A DNA stretch of 64,000 bases from Aptenodytes patagonicus (taxonomy: Eukaryota; Chordata; Aves; Sphenisciformes; Spheniscidae). The notes beneath the pieces were generated by a model. It had not been told where the DNA came from and searched no databases. It saw nothing but the letters and a program-made list of their open reading frames with translations. How positions within the stretch are numbered: the first letter of the stretch is position 1; each line of letters starts with the position of its first letter. A program made the position numbers and the translations under genes. Shown piece by piece: positions 24,814-38,219 of this stretch. The stretch lies in assembly GCF_965638725.1 (NCBI RefSeq), contig NC_134960.1:5396501-5460500 (forward strand), in the 5' to 3' direction.

Positions 24814-25748
24814 ATAGAATCATAGAATCATTAAGGTTGGAAAAGACCTCTAAGATCGTCGAGTCCAACCGCCAACCCAACACCACCACCCACTAAACCA
24901 TGTCCCTAAGCGCCTCATCTACGCGTCTTTTAAATACCTCCAGGGATGGGGACTCCACCACTTCCCTGGGCAGCCTGTTCCAATGTTTCACCACTCTTTC
25001 AGTAAAGACATCTTTCCTCACGTCCAATCTAAACCTCCCCTGGCGCAACTTGAGGCCGTTTCCTCTCGTCCTATCGCTTGTTACTTGGGAGAAGAGACCG
25101 ACCCCCACCTCGCTACAACCTCCTTTCAGGGAGTTGTAGAGAGCGATGAGGTCTCCCCTCAGCCTCCTTTTCTCCAGGCTGAACAACCCCAGTTCCCTCA
25201 GCCGCTCCTCATCAGACTTGTTCTCCAGACCCCTCACCAGCCTCATTGCCCTTCTCTGGACACGCTCCAGCACCTCGACGTCCTTCTTGTAGTGAGGGGC
25301 CCAAAACTGAACACAGTGTTCGAGGTGCGGCCTCACCAGGGCCGAGTACAGGGGCACGATCACTTCCCTACTCCTGCTGGCCACACTATTGCTGATACAG
25401 GCCAGGATGCCATTGGCCTTCTTGGCCGCCTGGGCACACTGCCGGCTCATGTTCAGCCGGCTGTCGACCAGCACCCCCAGGTCCTTTTCCGCCGGGCAGC
25501 TTTCCAGCCACTCTTCCCCAAGCCTGTAGCGCTGCATGGGGTTGTTGTGGCCCAAGTGCAGGACCCGGCACTTGGCTTTGTTGAACCTCATACAGTTGGC
25601 CTGGGCCCATCGATCCAGCCTGTCCAGGTCCCTCTGCAGAGCCTTCCTACCCTCGAGCAGATCAACACTCCCGCCCAACTTGGTGTCGTCTGCAAACTGA
25701 CTGAGGGTGCACTCGATCCCCTCGTCCAGATCATTGATAAAAATAACA
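24814..25748 (-). mobile_element. CR1 LINE, 5'-truncated, with open RT C-terminus
   Basis: This CR1 retrotransposon of about 935 bp is in reverse orientation. Its 3' end lies at the left edge (ATAGAATCATAGAATCATTA) and it is cut off within ORF2 at the right edge, near 25748. CR1 elements copy themselves by target-primed reverse transcription and are usually 5'-truncated, as here. The protein-coding part is uninterrupted and the 3' UTR is well kept, so this is the youngest CR1 copy in the window. Confidence 0.97.
24893..25747 (-). CDS. CR1 ORF2 fragment: reverse transcriptase catalytic end and C-terminal domain
   Basis: The open frame runs from the truncation point to a stop at 24893, about 284 codons. 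It begins [17 protein letters not shown] and includes FADDTKLGG, the catalytic aspartate pair of the reverse transcriptase palm. The CR1 thumb and C-terminal region follow, with recognisable pieces [27 protein letters not shown] and [20 protein letters not shown]. The endonuclease and the first half of the RT are missing, so the fragment is not autonomous and has no start codon of its own. It is dead retrotransposon coding sequence rather than a host gene. Absence of stops or frameshifts over 850 bp indicates recent insertion. Confidence 0.93.
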   Translation of the reverse strand, partial: VIFINDLDEGIECTLSQFADDTKLGGSVDLLEGRKALQRDLDRLDRWAQANCMRFNKAKCRVLHLGHNNPMQRYRLGEEWLESCPAEKDLGVLVDSRLNMSRQCAQAAKKANGILACISNSVASRSREVIVPLYSALVRPHLEHCVQFWAPHYKKDVEVLERVQRRAMRLVRGLENKSDEERLRELGLFSLEKRRLRGDLIALYNSLKGGCSEVGVGLFSQVTSDRTRGNGLKLRQGRFRLDVRKDVFTERVVKHWNRLPREVVESPSLEVFKRRVDEALRDMV

Positions 25749-27870
25749 TCTCAGCAGCCATCCTCCTGCAAAAATGAACATGTAGCAGTCTTAGTCAAAA
25801 AGCCTTGAAAGGCTTCAGTATTCACAGGTGGTGACAGAGATACAAAGGATATCTCCTTTGCATGGCGACTAACCGTCTTAAATCCCCACAGCTGCAGCAA
25901 AGACAGAAATCTGGCTTGCACAGCACTCACTTCAGCGCACTGCGTACACCGTGAATGAACCACTTGGCGTGTAGGATCAAAGGTAGGAAATGTGTCATTA
26001 TCTGGGGCTGTTACGGAGAGAGGAAGGTTTTACCCAGGCTGAGTTTCCAAAATACATGGAGGAAATGGATTACTCCTGTCTCAAAGCTCATCACTCATTT
26101 CTAGCTACACCAGGACAAAGAGCCCTCCAGTGCTCAGCTTGTTCTACCTGGATTTTCAGTTTCCCTCTCCCTCCTTCTCTCTACCACTCCTTTACTTACT
26201 GGGAAAGAACAAAGATGATGTTTCCCACAGTATTTAGCAAGAACACCTACATGATGCAACTGCTTTCCAACTCCTTGGGCACCATTAAGCAAGCCATGGG
26301 CTTTTTACCAGCATAATCCCTGAGTGCTGGACTACCAAACACCAGTCTCATCTTTTTCCTTCCTGGAGATTTTGGCAGTATTATGATTTCCACAGCACAC
26401 CTGAGACAATCCAGAAATAAGGATTTGTCAAACATACAAAAGGAAGTAGTCCCAGGAACAGCAAAAGCCCAGCCGATGCACTGACCATGACCGCATCCTC
26501 CCGCAGGGGACGTAACACACTTCAGACAGTTAAACACATGCAGGGCTTGTGTTCTTATCATTCTCCTGGAGCCAAATTCAAGGCTGCTTTTCCTTGTCTG
26601 CTGTTTACTCCACACAAGTGCCAAATTACATTAACATGAAGGCTCCCTGAAATTCCATCCCACTAACATTTCAAAGTATGCTATTGATTGGCGTCCGTCT
26701 TGCGTCGGGACTTGTCAGCAAGCTGCTGTGAAGGACACGCGAATGAAGCGGGGCACTCTTCAGAGATGTTCGGCATCAGAAGGGGAAGGTTCAGAGCGCT
26801 CAGCAGCTAACTGCGGTTCCCAAAGGGATAGGTACACTTTGGTAACTGAGATGATGCCAGTTTCCCAAGCCAGATGGCTGATTGGTCTGATATTATACAG
26901 CGCATGGCCAGACTAAAGCGGTTTGTCATGCTTCATTACACAGTCTACTTCCACGTCTAGTTGAACATCTTCAGACCCTCTGGAGAAAAAAAGTAAAAAA
27001 ACAAAAATACATTACTCCCAAAACTGTCAGAAGATACAGGTACAGCAACACCCTTGTTAAAAACTGTCTTGCACCTTCTTAGGGAAATCAGTGTACTTCC
27101 AGTGCGATAGACAACTTTTCCCAGGAAGCTATCTTCAAATACTTCCAAAATGTGAAGTTGTTGGCTGTCACAAAGAAAAGACATTTGCAGGACAACTGCC
27201 TCATTTTAAGTGTAATGAAAAGTCAGGACAAACTCAGCTCTAAATCCCTGCCCAGGTCTACTTACTCTGCTTTGATTCCCACGGAGCAGCAGCACATGCT
27301 TGTTCGGGCAGCCTGGGGGGACCCGCAATCCCTTTCTGCACATTACTGGGTGCACCTGCAACGCTTCCTGCGTGAGCACTGCGTCAACTCTTCTTCCCAA
27401 GCAACCCAGACCTCTCAGTTTGCCGATTCACCACCCCTTACACTGACACTATTATAAAATAGAGTGAAAGCATTCAGACACTACGTTATCAATTAATTTA
27501 TACAGCTGCATTTAGACAAAACCCTAAGAGAATCCAAACCTGCTGAGCTTCGTGCATGAACTGCCTGAGCCGTCTGTCGAGTCGCACCGTCATGCTTGCC
27601 ATTCTGCTGGTAAATCTGCAATTTCCACATATTTTTCTCCTGGTGGCCTCCATGTAAATATGCAGAGCCTGAATTTATGAAACAATCAGTTTTTTTCTTT
27701 GCTCAGTTTTGAAAAGAAGGAAGAAAAATAACCAAAATTCTTTCCCCATCTCAGTCTTTTATTGTATTGACACTTTGTCTTTTTATCTCTGGAGATCAGG
27801 GATAAAGTTCCAACTTGGTCATAAGTCACAGGGCTTGACGGCATTGCTTCAGTCCCTAATAATTATTTGT
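25749..27870. other. Intergenic, nothing recognised
   Basis: Short open frames on both strands (about 26.0-26.6 kb) overlap each other and lack family or splice support. Confidence 0.4.
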
Positions 27871-27938
27871 CCACATCATAAAACTTGACACTTATCATCA
27901 CACATCATAAAACATGACACATCATAAACGTGACACTT
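27871..27938 (+). repeat. Small imperfect minisatellite
   Basis: About three imperfect tandem units share the core CATCATAAAACWTGACAC, the last being shortened and changed. They directly abut the upstream edge of a CR1 fragment. Confidence 0.7.
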
Positions 27939-28034
27939 AGGGACATGGTTTAGTGGTGGACTTGGCAGTGTTAGGTTTACGGTTGGGCTCGATGATCTTA
28001 AGGGCCTTTTCCAACCTAAATGATTCTATGATAA
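27939..28034 (+). mobile_element. CR1 LINE 3' terminal fragment
   Basis: About 96 bases in forward orientation: AGGGACATGGTTTAGTGGTG, then GGGCTCGATGATCTTAAGGG, and the 3' end CTAAATGATTCTATGAT. This is the only CR1 copy in the window in plus orientation. It is truncated to the terminal region. Confidence 0.93.
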
Positions 28035-31000
28035 AACTATTATCGCACAATCTGTCATTATTAGCCACTACTGTTTGGCCAAGGCAGCAGGTTGTATTGG
28101 GCGCACCTGAAGTACAGGCTGAGTTGGGCAAGTTAGATAACACAGCAACTCCCTGCACAAAGCATACCTTTAGCTAGGAGAATTGTTCACTTTTTTGAAA
28201 AAGAACCAAATCAACACAAAGTTTAAGAGGAGTGGTTATTTTATTGGCATATTTCCTGCTAGAGTTTTACGGGTACAAACTACTTTTTGTCATTGGAGAA
28301 AATCAAGGCAGTATTATGCTTAGATTGTATCTAATTAATTTTTCATACTAAAAACCTTATCGATGCCAGATGGCTGGTACGTGGCCATTTAGACAGCAGA
28401 AGGCATCAGTCAGAAAAAAAACAAAGCCCCCAACTTGGTTCACTGAGCCCCCTTTTTACCTACGGCCTTGCTAGTCAAATTGTGTTACATGCCTTTGAAC
28501 GGGGAAGTCATTTAAGAGATGCATGAATCTTTATCATTTTAATGCATCCATTTCCCTAGCCGTCAGAATTATTCTTTCCCATTCAAGCCAAGACTCTCCA
28601 GAGTAAAATACAGGAGCACAGATTATTAACCTTTGAGTTACCTTTTGCTAGGTCAAAAGATCTCTGTCATCTTCATCATCATCTAACTTGGGGCCATTGA
28701 GAAAGATGCACAGGGAAACCCAGAGTCTGGGTCTGCTGTGGCTCCCGTTGTCACCTTCAAGGTACAGTTTGCTAACTGGCAAAGGAAGAGCATCCCCAAC
28801 TGACAGGAGCTGAGCAAGGGACAGAGAGCGCTGCCGAATCCAGCACAGCCGCAAGCAGACTCCGTGTTTGTCAATGCTAGCGCAGAGAGGAGCGAAGTCC
28901 CCGTCTCCTTTCTGCACAGGTGAAGCCTGGGCTTACACAAGCACTGCAAAGGCATCTCTGTCATGTTTATGCCAGGCTACGCGCTGGCTAACATTTGCCA
29001 GAATGTCACAGGGAAAGGAAAAAAAAGGGCTCCTTAATTATAGTCCTTGTGTTGTTCGACTCGGGGGTTTTATTAAAAGGGGAAAAGCGTAGAGAGCAGC
29101 TAATCAGCTGCTCCTAACAAATGAAGTTCTAGAGATCGATTTTTCAAGTGATTAGTGGTGCAAACATTTTCACAACTCAAAATCTTTGCATTTCTATTCA
29201 ACAGCTATTTTCATTAACCAAGAAAGGATCAGAGAGGGACCGTTAACAGCCAATACTAGCCTCAAATACTAATGGCTTTATTACCACAGCACACAGATTT
29301 AAAAACCTATATTGCAGCTTTGTTTCCATAGTCCCAAGAGCTCCATAGGTTCCATACGCAGCTTTAACTAGAAGCAAAAGCTGTTGCTGTACCTTTGCAC
29401 ATATGATTCTTTCACGACAAAACTTCACTTGCTGGACAAAATGCTTCACACAAGCCATTCACCATCTCCAGCAGCATTTAGCACCGTCGCTCCCATGCTC
29501 AAGTTAGAAGCTCTAATGACAGAGCAGAGCAGCTGTCAGCAACTTATAGGCTGAAATAGGAATTGGAATAGCTTAGAGACAGATGATATACCCTGAAGGG
29601 AGCTAACAATAAGCATGGTGGCATCAGACAGCCTATATATTTGCTGTGCTTCTTTCCGTACCTGCTAGTCCCTCAAGGTATTGAGAACTTGCAGCTGACT
29701 GCACTGCTGGGATCGGGAGCGCCGGGTGCTCAGCACTCACACAATACACTTCCAGGTAAAGCCAAGCCACAAAAATCACAGTCAGAGAACCTGTTGTACA
29801 GATCACTAACTAGATTTAGTTTAAACCTCCAAAAAGGACAGCTTTGATAAAATCATCGCTTGTCTACCACTCGCCTAATTTTCTGAAGGCCAAGTCAGAC
29901 AAGTTTCACCAGTGACTTAATACCTTTATGAGCAATAGGCTAGATGGGGAAAATTTCTTTGCTCCCACAATCAATTAGCACATCTTCACCTCCCTGGCCC
30001 CACATACGTTGGTGACAGAAGATATGTTTTTTTCCCCATGTGCTCCTTTTTACCAGCCCTGTCCAAGAGAACAGGCTGGATGAGCTTTGCTGCCTACAAC
30101 TTGAAGAGAAAACGACAGGGGATTTTCCTTCTCCCAAACATGAGTTTCAATGACATTCCCAAACACCAGTCCAAAATCCCTCGGATGGCAGCAAGTCAAC
30201 ATTTGTCAGAGTGGGTGAGAAATGCACGTGTGCAGCTAAACACAGCAGTGTGCAGAGCAGCTGCGCTGGGGCGTGAGAGACTCTCAAGCCGTGCGTCGTA
30301 TTGCCCAGTGGAAATTGCAGGCAAGGAGAGATCGGTTGGGCTCTCACCCCCGGGAGGCGGCATCCTGCGTGCTCCATGGCTTCTCCTTCACACAGCACAG
30401 CCCGGCTCACCCTCCCTGCTGTGCAACGCCTCTCCACTGAAACGTCGGTCCTGACACGCCGTTAGATGTGACTTCGGACTCCGAAGACTGATGGGAAAGC
30501 CCCAGCTGGGCAGTGGGCCAGCAGGACCCCTGCCCACACCGCAGCAGAGACTTTCACAGGCTCCCAGGGGAATTAAAGCGTCCCTAACTCATATTGGAGG
30601 GAGACGTTTTCCACAATGAAGGAAATACATTTAGACTGTGAATACCTCAGTTCCCAGCAGCTGGAGGGAGAGGAGAAGGGGAGCTGATGCTTTTATTTCA
30701 TTCTCACCAAAGCAACCTTAGTCTTGCTTAACTCGGAGACAGAGTTTATGGCAGGTTTTAGATTCTATTCCTTCAACCTCTTACAGCTTCCAAGATGCAG
30801 CATTAATGCCCCGGGAAAGCAGAGGACTCTGAATTAAGGGCACAGTTGTCACACGAGTTGTTACAGCCCTCCCACTTTCACCCACTGCGCTCTCATTACA
30901 GAGCACCACGGGATATTCACTTACACCGACTGGAGCTTCACAGTGTTCCTGCAAACAGAGTGATTTTTTCCTCTAGTGAAATGCCATCATTTATAATTAG

Positions 31001-34000
31001 TGCAGTTGTGCAGGACACTGTTACCGAACCTGCAGTTAACAATTATAATTAACTGTTGGTGATAGGAGAAGCATGGATTAAAGCACTGTCTATACATCAC
31101 ACAGATCCATATAAACTATTCTTCGGCAAGACATTTCATGCTATATCTGCAAACCCAGCCTTTTCATTGCACTGCTTTTCATCCAGTCCTGCACAGTGAT
31201 TAGAGCAGGTCAGTGGGACCAGGACAGAATATGACTGTATGGGTTTGCCCCCACTCAAGATTTGGGGCTCCTAGATCATCTTCCCGGGCCTCCAGGATGA
31301 GCCGGTCTCACAGTGATCAGTGAATTATTTCCAGTCTCAATGCCAGGTTCGTTTTTCCTCTCCAAACTGCCTGCACAGGCAGCTCTTGGTCCAAAATTTC
31401 ACCCCCAAGAGAAGTTTTGCCCCAGTGCAGAGCAGCTGGAAAGCCACCTAAAGTTGCTTCCTAAGAATTGCGCTCTTGAAGAGAAATCCACCGCCTAATT
31501 TAGGGCTGTCACAAAATCCCGTGCGCCCCAACCTCCACTTTCTGGCCCACGGCACTGACGGTGGAAGCAAGCACTGGCAATAGCCATGTGATAGTTTTCT
31601 GGACCCTGAATTACACTAGACGTTGGTGCAATGCATCCAGTCAGGGATGTTTCTCCTCTCCTTTATGCAGCTTTAAAATCATGAAAGTATAACTGAATAT
31701 ATACGGGACCTGAGAATAAAAGTTGATTCCTCATGCTTACACAGGCTCAGAGGTAATCTCACTGCAGTTATTCATGCACTGTGGGTCCATAGTGTTATCA
31801 AGATATGAGAAGGAATGTGCTACATAAATATACATTTATCATAGGGAGTGGAACAGCTGAGACCAATTTTCATTTTTGCTTCTGCACTTAGATACGCTTT
31901 GTAGATATTTTTCTTCAGCAAATCATTCAATCCATCACAATTAAAGTAACACAATGTAATTTTTCCTTTGATTTAATTGTTCCCCTTCTGTCAGATATAC
32001 AAGTTCAAAATACATTCAAAGTAATATTTAAAATAGAAAGATTATTTTCAAAATTAGCACAAATCTCCTAATGGGTTCAGAATTACATGCTGGGAGCCTT
32101 GCAATGCATTGATTTTTGGTACTTAATTTTAAAAGATTTCCAAAGTATGCCAGCATGAATCTGAGTTGCTATTTCCCAGGAAACTCTAATGGACTTGGGT
32201 ATTCAAATCCCTCAGAAGATCAATCTTCTTTCCTGTGCGCTGCTGCGAACACTCTCCTTCCCCCACGTGCTCAGAGCAGAGCTGCCCCTCTCGGATCCAG
32301 GACGGTGCCCACAGCCCACGGGAGGAACAAGCCCTGCCTCCTCGCAGGGCAGCAGCCCACAGCATCCGCATCTCAGGTACTTGCACAATTCAGGAGCGAA
32401 GCCACGGGGAAGGTCACAAACACAAGGTCAGAATGAGAGATGCATGGAAAGACACCAAGCAGAAACTCAGATGGTGTCCATTTCTTTGACAAAGACACTC
32501 AGGGAGCGGCAATGACCGGCTACGAAGCCAGGCCACATGCCCCAGCAGCTTTGCGCACTGCTAGCTTGGGCAGATTTGACCTGACAACTTAAAAGTTTTT
32601 ACTAATAGTTCCATAAGCTTGCCCAAGGTAAAGCATATGTACATGCAGATCCGCTTGTTAAATAGCAAACAAGAGCTATGCACAGAGCTTCTGCACTCTC
32701 CTGTAACCAAGAGACAGGTGAAGAAGAGCAATTCAACATCACCCCAATTAATGAATGCGATTTCTGCTGTCCTTTCCTTCTCTCTTCCATCCCCTGACTT
32801 TGTTTTTGACTCCCTTCCCTTGCTGTACCTCCTGAATGTTTAATTTCATGTCCAGGCTCTGCAATGGAGAAATGCCAGCACCGATGCCTCTTAGGTGAAG
32901 AACTGAGGACTTCTTAGCATCGGGCAGCCCAACGCTCTCAGCAGGGACACCGAGTGTTGGAGTGCAACACTTGCTGTCCCTGCCAAGGTCCCCAGATTGC
33001 AGAGCCACTGGCAATAATTTTAACGGAAATGGCATGCACCATCACTGTAAGGATTTAAGTTTTCATTAGCTGTTGAAACCGGATTTTATACAAGCAGCAG
33101 CGCTGTTTTTTTTCAGGAACCCTTCCTCAGTAAGCAATTCAAAGGAAACGATTACCCAAACCAAGCTGTGAGTGTCCACATTAAGCTGAAGCACTTGCCC
33201 TTCCTCAGCACAGCCATCCCAGAGCTCTCTAACAACTTAGCAAGACAAAGGATGCTAAAATAATCAGCACATTCAAACCCTTACTGTAGCAGGTATGCAG
33301 CAGGACCTGAAAAACAGCTTCAGAAAAGAAACTGGTGTAAAAGGAGAAAAAAAATCCCAAGTTTTTTTTCCTTTTTCAAATGTCTCACTGTGTGTCTGGC
33401 AGGCAGAAAGCAGTGCGCAAGCACACGCAACGAGCTTTAGAAGCTCAGGATGGGAACCAAAATCAGTAATGTCCTACCAGCTCACTGTCCCCCCCAGCTG
33501 GGTTTGCACAGAAAGCAATGCTGGTCTGTCCCGGGTGGGCTTGGGTATTTCTATATCGCGCTGCAGCAGCCAGTACAAACCTATCCCAGAGGACACCAGC
33601 ATTGCTGCACATCACCTAGGAGCATAAGCCGGGGAGGAAAAGGTCCCTATTCTCCTGCCCACCCAGGTGGGCTGAAGCAGGGAACAGTCTTCATTCCAAA
33701 CCTCTCCCTTTCCTTCTCCTCCACACACTGAACGATGCAAGTGAGGCAGGATGGCGAGGCAGTAACGGGCACCCAGTAGGCAGAAAACCGGCTATTTGCA
33801 GCACACAGCAACAGGCAGCGACTTGCTGAGTGCAAACTGTGGCTTCTGGAGTGGTTCTCCACCCCAAACTGGTGTCAGTGGAGGAGCAAGCTGACCGGCG
33901 GTGCACTAATGGATCAAAAGGCCTGTGCCTCTCCTGCTTCACATAAGAACCGAGGACCACTCTGCACAGAACCACTGAATACGGTCTTTTACACCAGTGT

Positions 34001-37000
34001 TGCAGGATCCAGACCCTTTGTCTCCAGATGCAGGCTTACTTCATGTAGCCGCTCTATGCAAAATAAAAATTGCCTAATTCCTTACTTATATACACTCATA
34101 ATTTAATACACCAGAACTCATATTCTTATTTTTCATGTACACATACTACTATTAGTCTATCCCACCCAGACACTTGGAGCTAAATGCGATGCATGTTTAA
34201 ATCAATGAAAGATTTTTCCCTCATCTTCAACAGAATTAAGTGAGACTCTCAACACTGAGTTCCTATTGCATTGTGATACTGACCGTTAGATGCATATTAA
34301 TATGTGCGGCAAAACATAACATTATATCGAATCCTGTTAGAATAGAGCCTTATCAAAGAAATGATTGACAGGGAATATGTTCTCTGAAAATAACCACAGT
34401 ATTTGCTCGTGGCACTCACACAAAGGATATCTTTGAGACACAGCTCATATCTTTGCCAAATGAGGAACGCCTAGAAGACCCTATTTTTTTTGCTCATTTT
34501 AATTTTGCCCATTTTAATTCTACATATGAAATTTAAAAAAAATAATGGCAACGTATTTTAAAGAGGACTGCTACTTATTTGTGTATGGTTATTATTTTCT
34601 ACAACACACGGACAACATAAACAAAGAAAATTGGTGATGTTAGAGCAAACTAACAGACTCCGTGCAGCAGAGTTTGATGCTCATTTACACAGGGGAAATA
34701 AGCAGGGACGGGCATCCTCCTGAAATACAGCATGGACACAAGGAACCATCTCTGTGGTTTGAATTGCCAGAAAACTAAAGGCACACCATAGCGATTATAA
34801 CTTTGTGAGGTCTTTAACTACAATTTCTTCTGCTTGTTCATGTAATCACAGCTTACATCTTCCTAACGTCCAAAGCCTGACAAGCTTTTTCTATGCTCCT
34901 ACCACCTCCAAGCCATACAAATAATTACGAAGCAACCTCATTTACAGCAGGTTGTTGAACTCAGGGTTGTAATGATGTAAAGGTTGGGGCCACAGCCACG
35001 GTCAAAACCAAGTCACACAGAAGGACAGGCTGCTAGGCCGGGTTAAAATAGGGACTAAAATTCCTGGCCATTGCCGTCACACAGCCACACATGGTCCTGG
35101 CCAGGGGAGCTGACAAAGCAGCTCACCCCTTCCTGCGACCTCACCAAGCTGCCGCCCAGCCCGGCCCCTGAGGGTGGCTGCTCTGTGCCCACCTGGGCGA
35201 CAAGGAGCTCTGTCCCACCCGCCAGCCATGAAGCAGAAATCAGATCTTTTGTTTGTTTGTTTGTTTGGCTACAAACCACTGCAGCAAGGCACCCAAGGTG
35301 GGAAGGAGAATTACAGGAGGAATTACAGCCACCAGCTGCCTATAAAGTTGCTTATATTAAAAAAAAAAAACCAACAAACCACACCTCTGCTACAGCCTTA
35401 ATTTTACAGCTTAAATGCTCAGTAATATTTCAGCTGCTCAGTTACAAGTTGTAAGATGTCCTGCTGAAGTTATTCGTAGTTTGCCTGAACAGGCACAGGG
35501 TGCTGGTGCCATCTGCCGTTTGCTGGGTACGGGCAGGCAAGCACAGGCAAATCAAGTAATAGCATAACAAAAGAAAATGACTTGATAAATTAATATCCGG
35601 CATAAGTTAAAACCCTTCAGATGCCTGAGGGTGTCCTGTGGCAGTTTAGGGATAAACGGGGTTTTAGACAAGACTTATTTTCATGGGAAATACCACACGC
35701 AAATCCTTGCTGACAGAGTCCTTAATGCCGCATGAAATTAGACACAATGCCCTTCTAGAAGCAAAGAGCAGGATAAAAACAGAGATAGCCACTTACTTTT
35801 AGGGTTGAAGGTACTTTCAGCTTAGTCAGTTCCTTTTAGCTTCTCAGCCAGGAGCATGACTCCTGGAGCCCATAAACCCAGCAGTCCCGAGGAGAACAGC
35901 ACCAAGCGCTTTTCCTACAAACTTATTTACTATTTAGGACACACAGAACCAGCTCCATATATAAAACCCAGACAGAAACCCAGCCTCCTCTCATCCAGCT
36001 CCTCCGCCGAAGGCACCGCCAGAGGCTTATGACCCCCCACCCTTCATGCTGTTGAGAGCCACCTTCCCACACCACCTCCCCTGGAGCCTTCCTCAGCCAC
36101 CCTCCTCTTCGCATCCTCCAGCCGAGCCACCCCAGCTTTCAGGACCCCCTCAGCAGGGCAGGAGGTGACAAATCCCTGGGGAAGCAGGTCCCGGCTGCCC
36201 TGGCAGGGAAGGTGCTGCCCTGTGACAACACGGCCGGACAGCAGCAAGCCTGAGTGCTGGGGCACATCTGCCCAGCGTAGGGACAGGGGACCTGCACCCT
36301 CCCTGCCAGGGCTGAGACCACTGCAGCCAGTGACCTGGGGGACTGGAAACACAACCACTTGCCCGACTGCCTTGTCAAGATGCTCGGTTTGTGTCCAGAC
36401 GTGACACAGAGACGGCAGCTCCCAAGATATTGGTTTGGGTTTGACAAGGGAGGATATTATTTTGCTGGGGCCCAATTCAGCTGCTTTGTATGAGAATCTT
36501 TTCCACTGTCCTTCCTCTTTTCCACTGTCCTTCCAGAGAGTTATTTATACTGACAATTGTGCTCTGCCTTAAGCACTTAAGCCTGCTGTCCAGCCAGAAA
36601 ACAGGTTTCACACCAGATACCGTGCCTCTTCCTATTCGTACCAGTCACTAAACGCTGATAAAAGGTGCGGTGCCATACATAGAAGGCAGGTAGAATATTT
36701 CTGGCAGAGCACAGGCAATGTAATTTTTAAATGTCCTTGCTTATGGGCATTGAAACCTGCAAACTTGAGGGCCAGAGGTGCTTGTGTGGCCACCAAGAGA
36801 GCTGCAGCTGTTGGGATGGCATTCTGAACATGCGGAGGGAGCCTCTGCCAGAGCTAAAAACAGAAAGCCTGGGCGGCGCGAGCAAAGTGCAGGCAATCCA
36901 CATGCTGCATTTGTTCTGACCATCTCTGGCTGAGGCACGCCAAAAGGAAAAGTCTCTGCTTTTAGCCATTTTCTCTTCCTCAATAAATTGACTCTGTCTC

Positions 37001-38095
37001 CTAAGCACCAAAGGGAAAAGCCAATTGTAAGAACCACTGTCATGATGGGAAATGGAACAAGAGATCATGATAAACACAATCTTTTCTGCACTAGCAAGTA
37101 GGTTGCTTAGGGAAAGACCAGGATAAAACATCCCTCTCTGGAAATATTGCAGCTCTAGCTGGATAAAACCTAGATCCACATCCACGGCGGAAACTCACAT
37201 AAAATTTTGACATATTTTGTGGAGCTGTATCATGATGCAGCCTGCAAAGGTTTGTTAGGACCCGGCATGGGGGCACATCAGTACACTGTCGCTATAGATA
37301 TCAGGGTAAAAGTGTCCTACCCAGGACTGGCAAACATCCAACAATGTTCACCACTCCTCAAATTGCCTGTAGATAAGTCTGTATAGCCCAGACTGGCACA
37401 GGTTTAAGTTACAGTGGAAAATATATTAGATATGTCAAAATGTCTGAAGTTAAACCCAAGAGAATGCTGCCAGAAAGTATAGCTGTAAGATCATCCAATA
37501 AGCGGATGCCTCGAGGCATCATATAGTAACGTCTCTATTGCAACACTGTGAGTGAACTTTAATTTGAGGCTAGTCAGTCTCCCCATTAAAATGCTGCTCC
37601 TGGGATTCAGCATGTGGAGAGCAAGCAGGCACCTCTGCTAAATTGCTTTCAGAAGTTAATACCGACAGATGATTGAGGACATCTGCCAGCAATGCCACTT
37701 CTGTTACGTAATAACACGGTTCCAAATTACTCATGCTCCTCTGCAATCCTTTTCCACCACACTTGCTCAATCCCCTTGAAGTCTACAAATATGTGCCAGC
37801 ATAATTTAGAAGAGTATTTGCCTATCATCATCAGAGATAATCTGATTTTACACCAAGATATCCATGATAAGCATCTAGGCTAAAACTACTGATCTGTCTG
37901 GCTCAGTGAGAACATCAGATCTTCAGCGGAACAAGTAGTAACGGCAGGAGAAAGGTCAAATGTGTCCTGTTGTCCAAACACGGCCCTCACATAAACCTGC
38001 ATGGCTCCTCTGAAGCCAGAGGAACCGTACCAATCCAAATTTGGGTTTGGAGCAGTGTACTATCAAAGATGGAGGCAGCCCAATAATTGCTGGTC
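28035..38095. other. Ten kilobases without a recognised gene
   Basis: I find no exon with paired splice sites and recognisable protein, no RNA gene and no clear transposon. There is a (TTTG)5 run near 35249, an A12 run near 35360, and a 19-bp tandem duplication (core TTTTCCACTGTCCTTCC) near 36497-36534. Open frames up to 152 codons at 36.0-37.2 kb come in overlapping sets on both strands with no family resemblance. Confidence 0.4.
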
Positions 38096-38219
38096 TCAGA
38101 CAGGCTTGGTTAAGTTTAATCAGTCAGACTTGGCTGAGTCTACTGGTGAGTCCAGTTTCAGACAGGTTTGACTAAGTGTAATCAGCCAAACTTGGCTGAG
38201 TCTATCAGTGTTTACCACC
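38096..38219 (+). repeat. 62-bp tandem duplication, two copies
   Basis: The unit starts TCAGACAGGCTTGGTTAAGT at 38096 and recurs as TCAGACAGGTTTGACTAAGT at 38158. The shared block ACTTGGCTGAGTCTA is conserved in both. Identity is high in the first 50 bases and lower at the end. Confidence 0.85.

Noticed and set aside
24983-25777. 264-codon plus-strand open frame
   Set aside because: Antisense of the CR1 reverse transcriptase region; reads as compositional shadow.
36044-37185. Minus-strand frames of 143 and 152 codons
   Set aside because: Overlapped by other open frames on both strands, no splice structure, no family resemblance.
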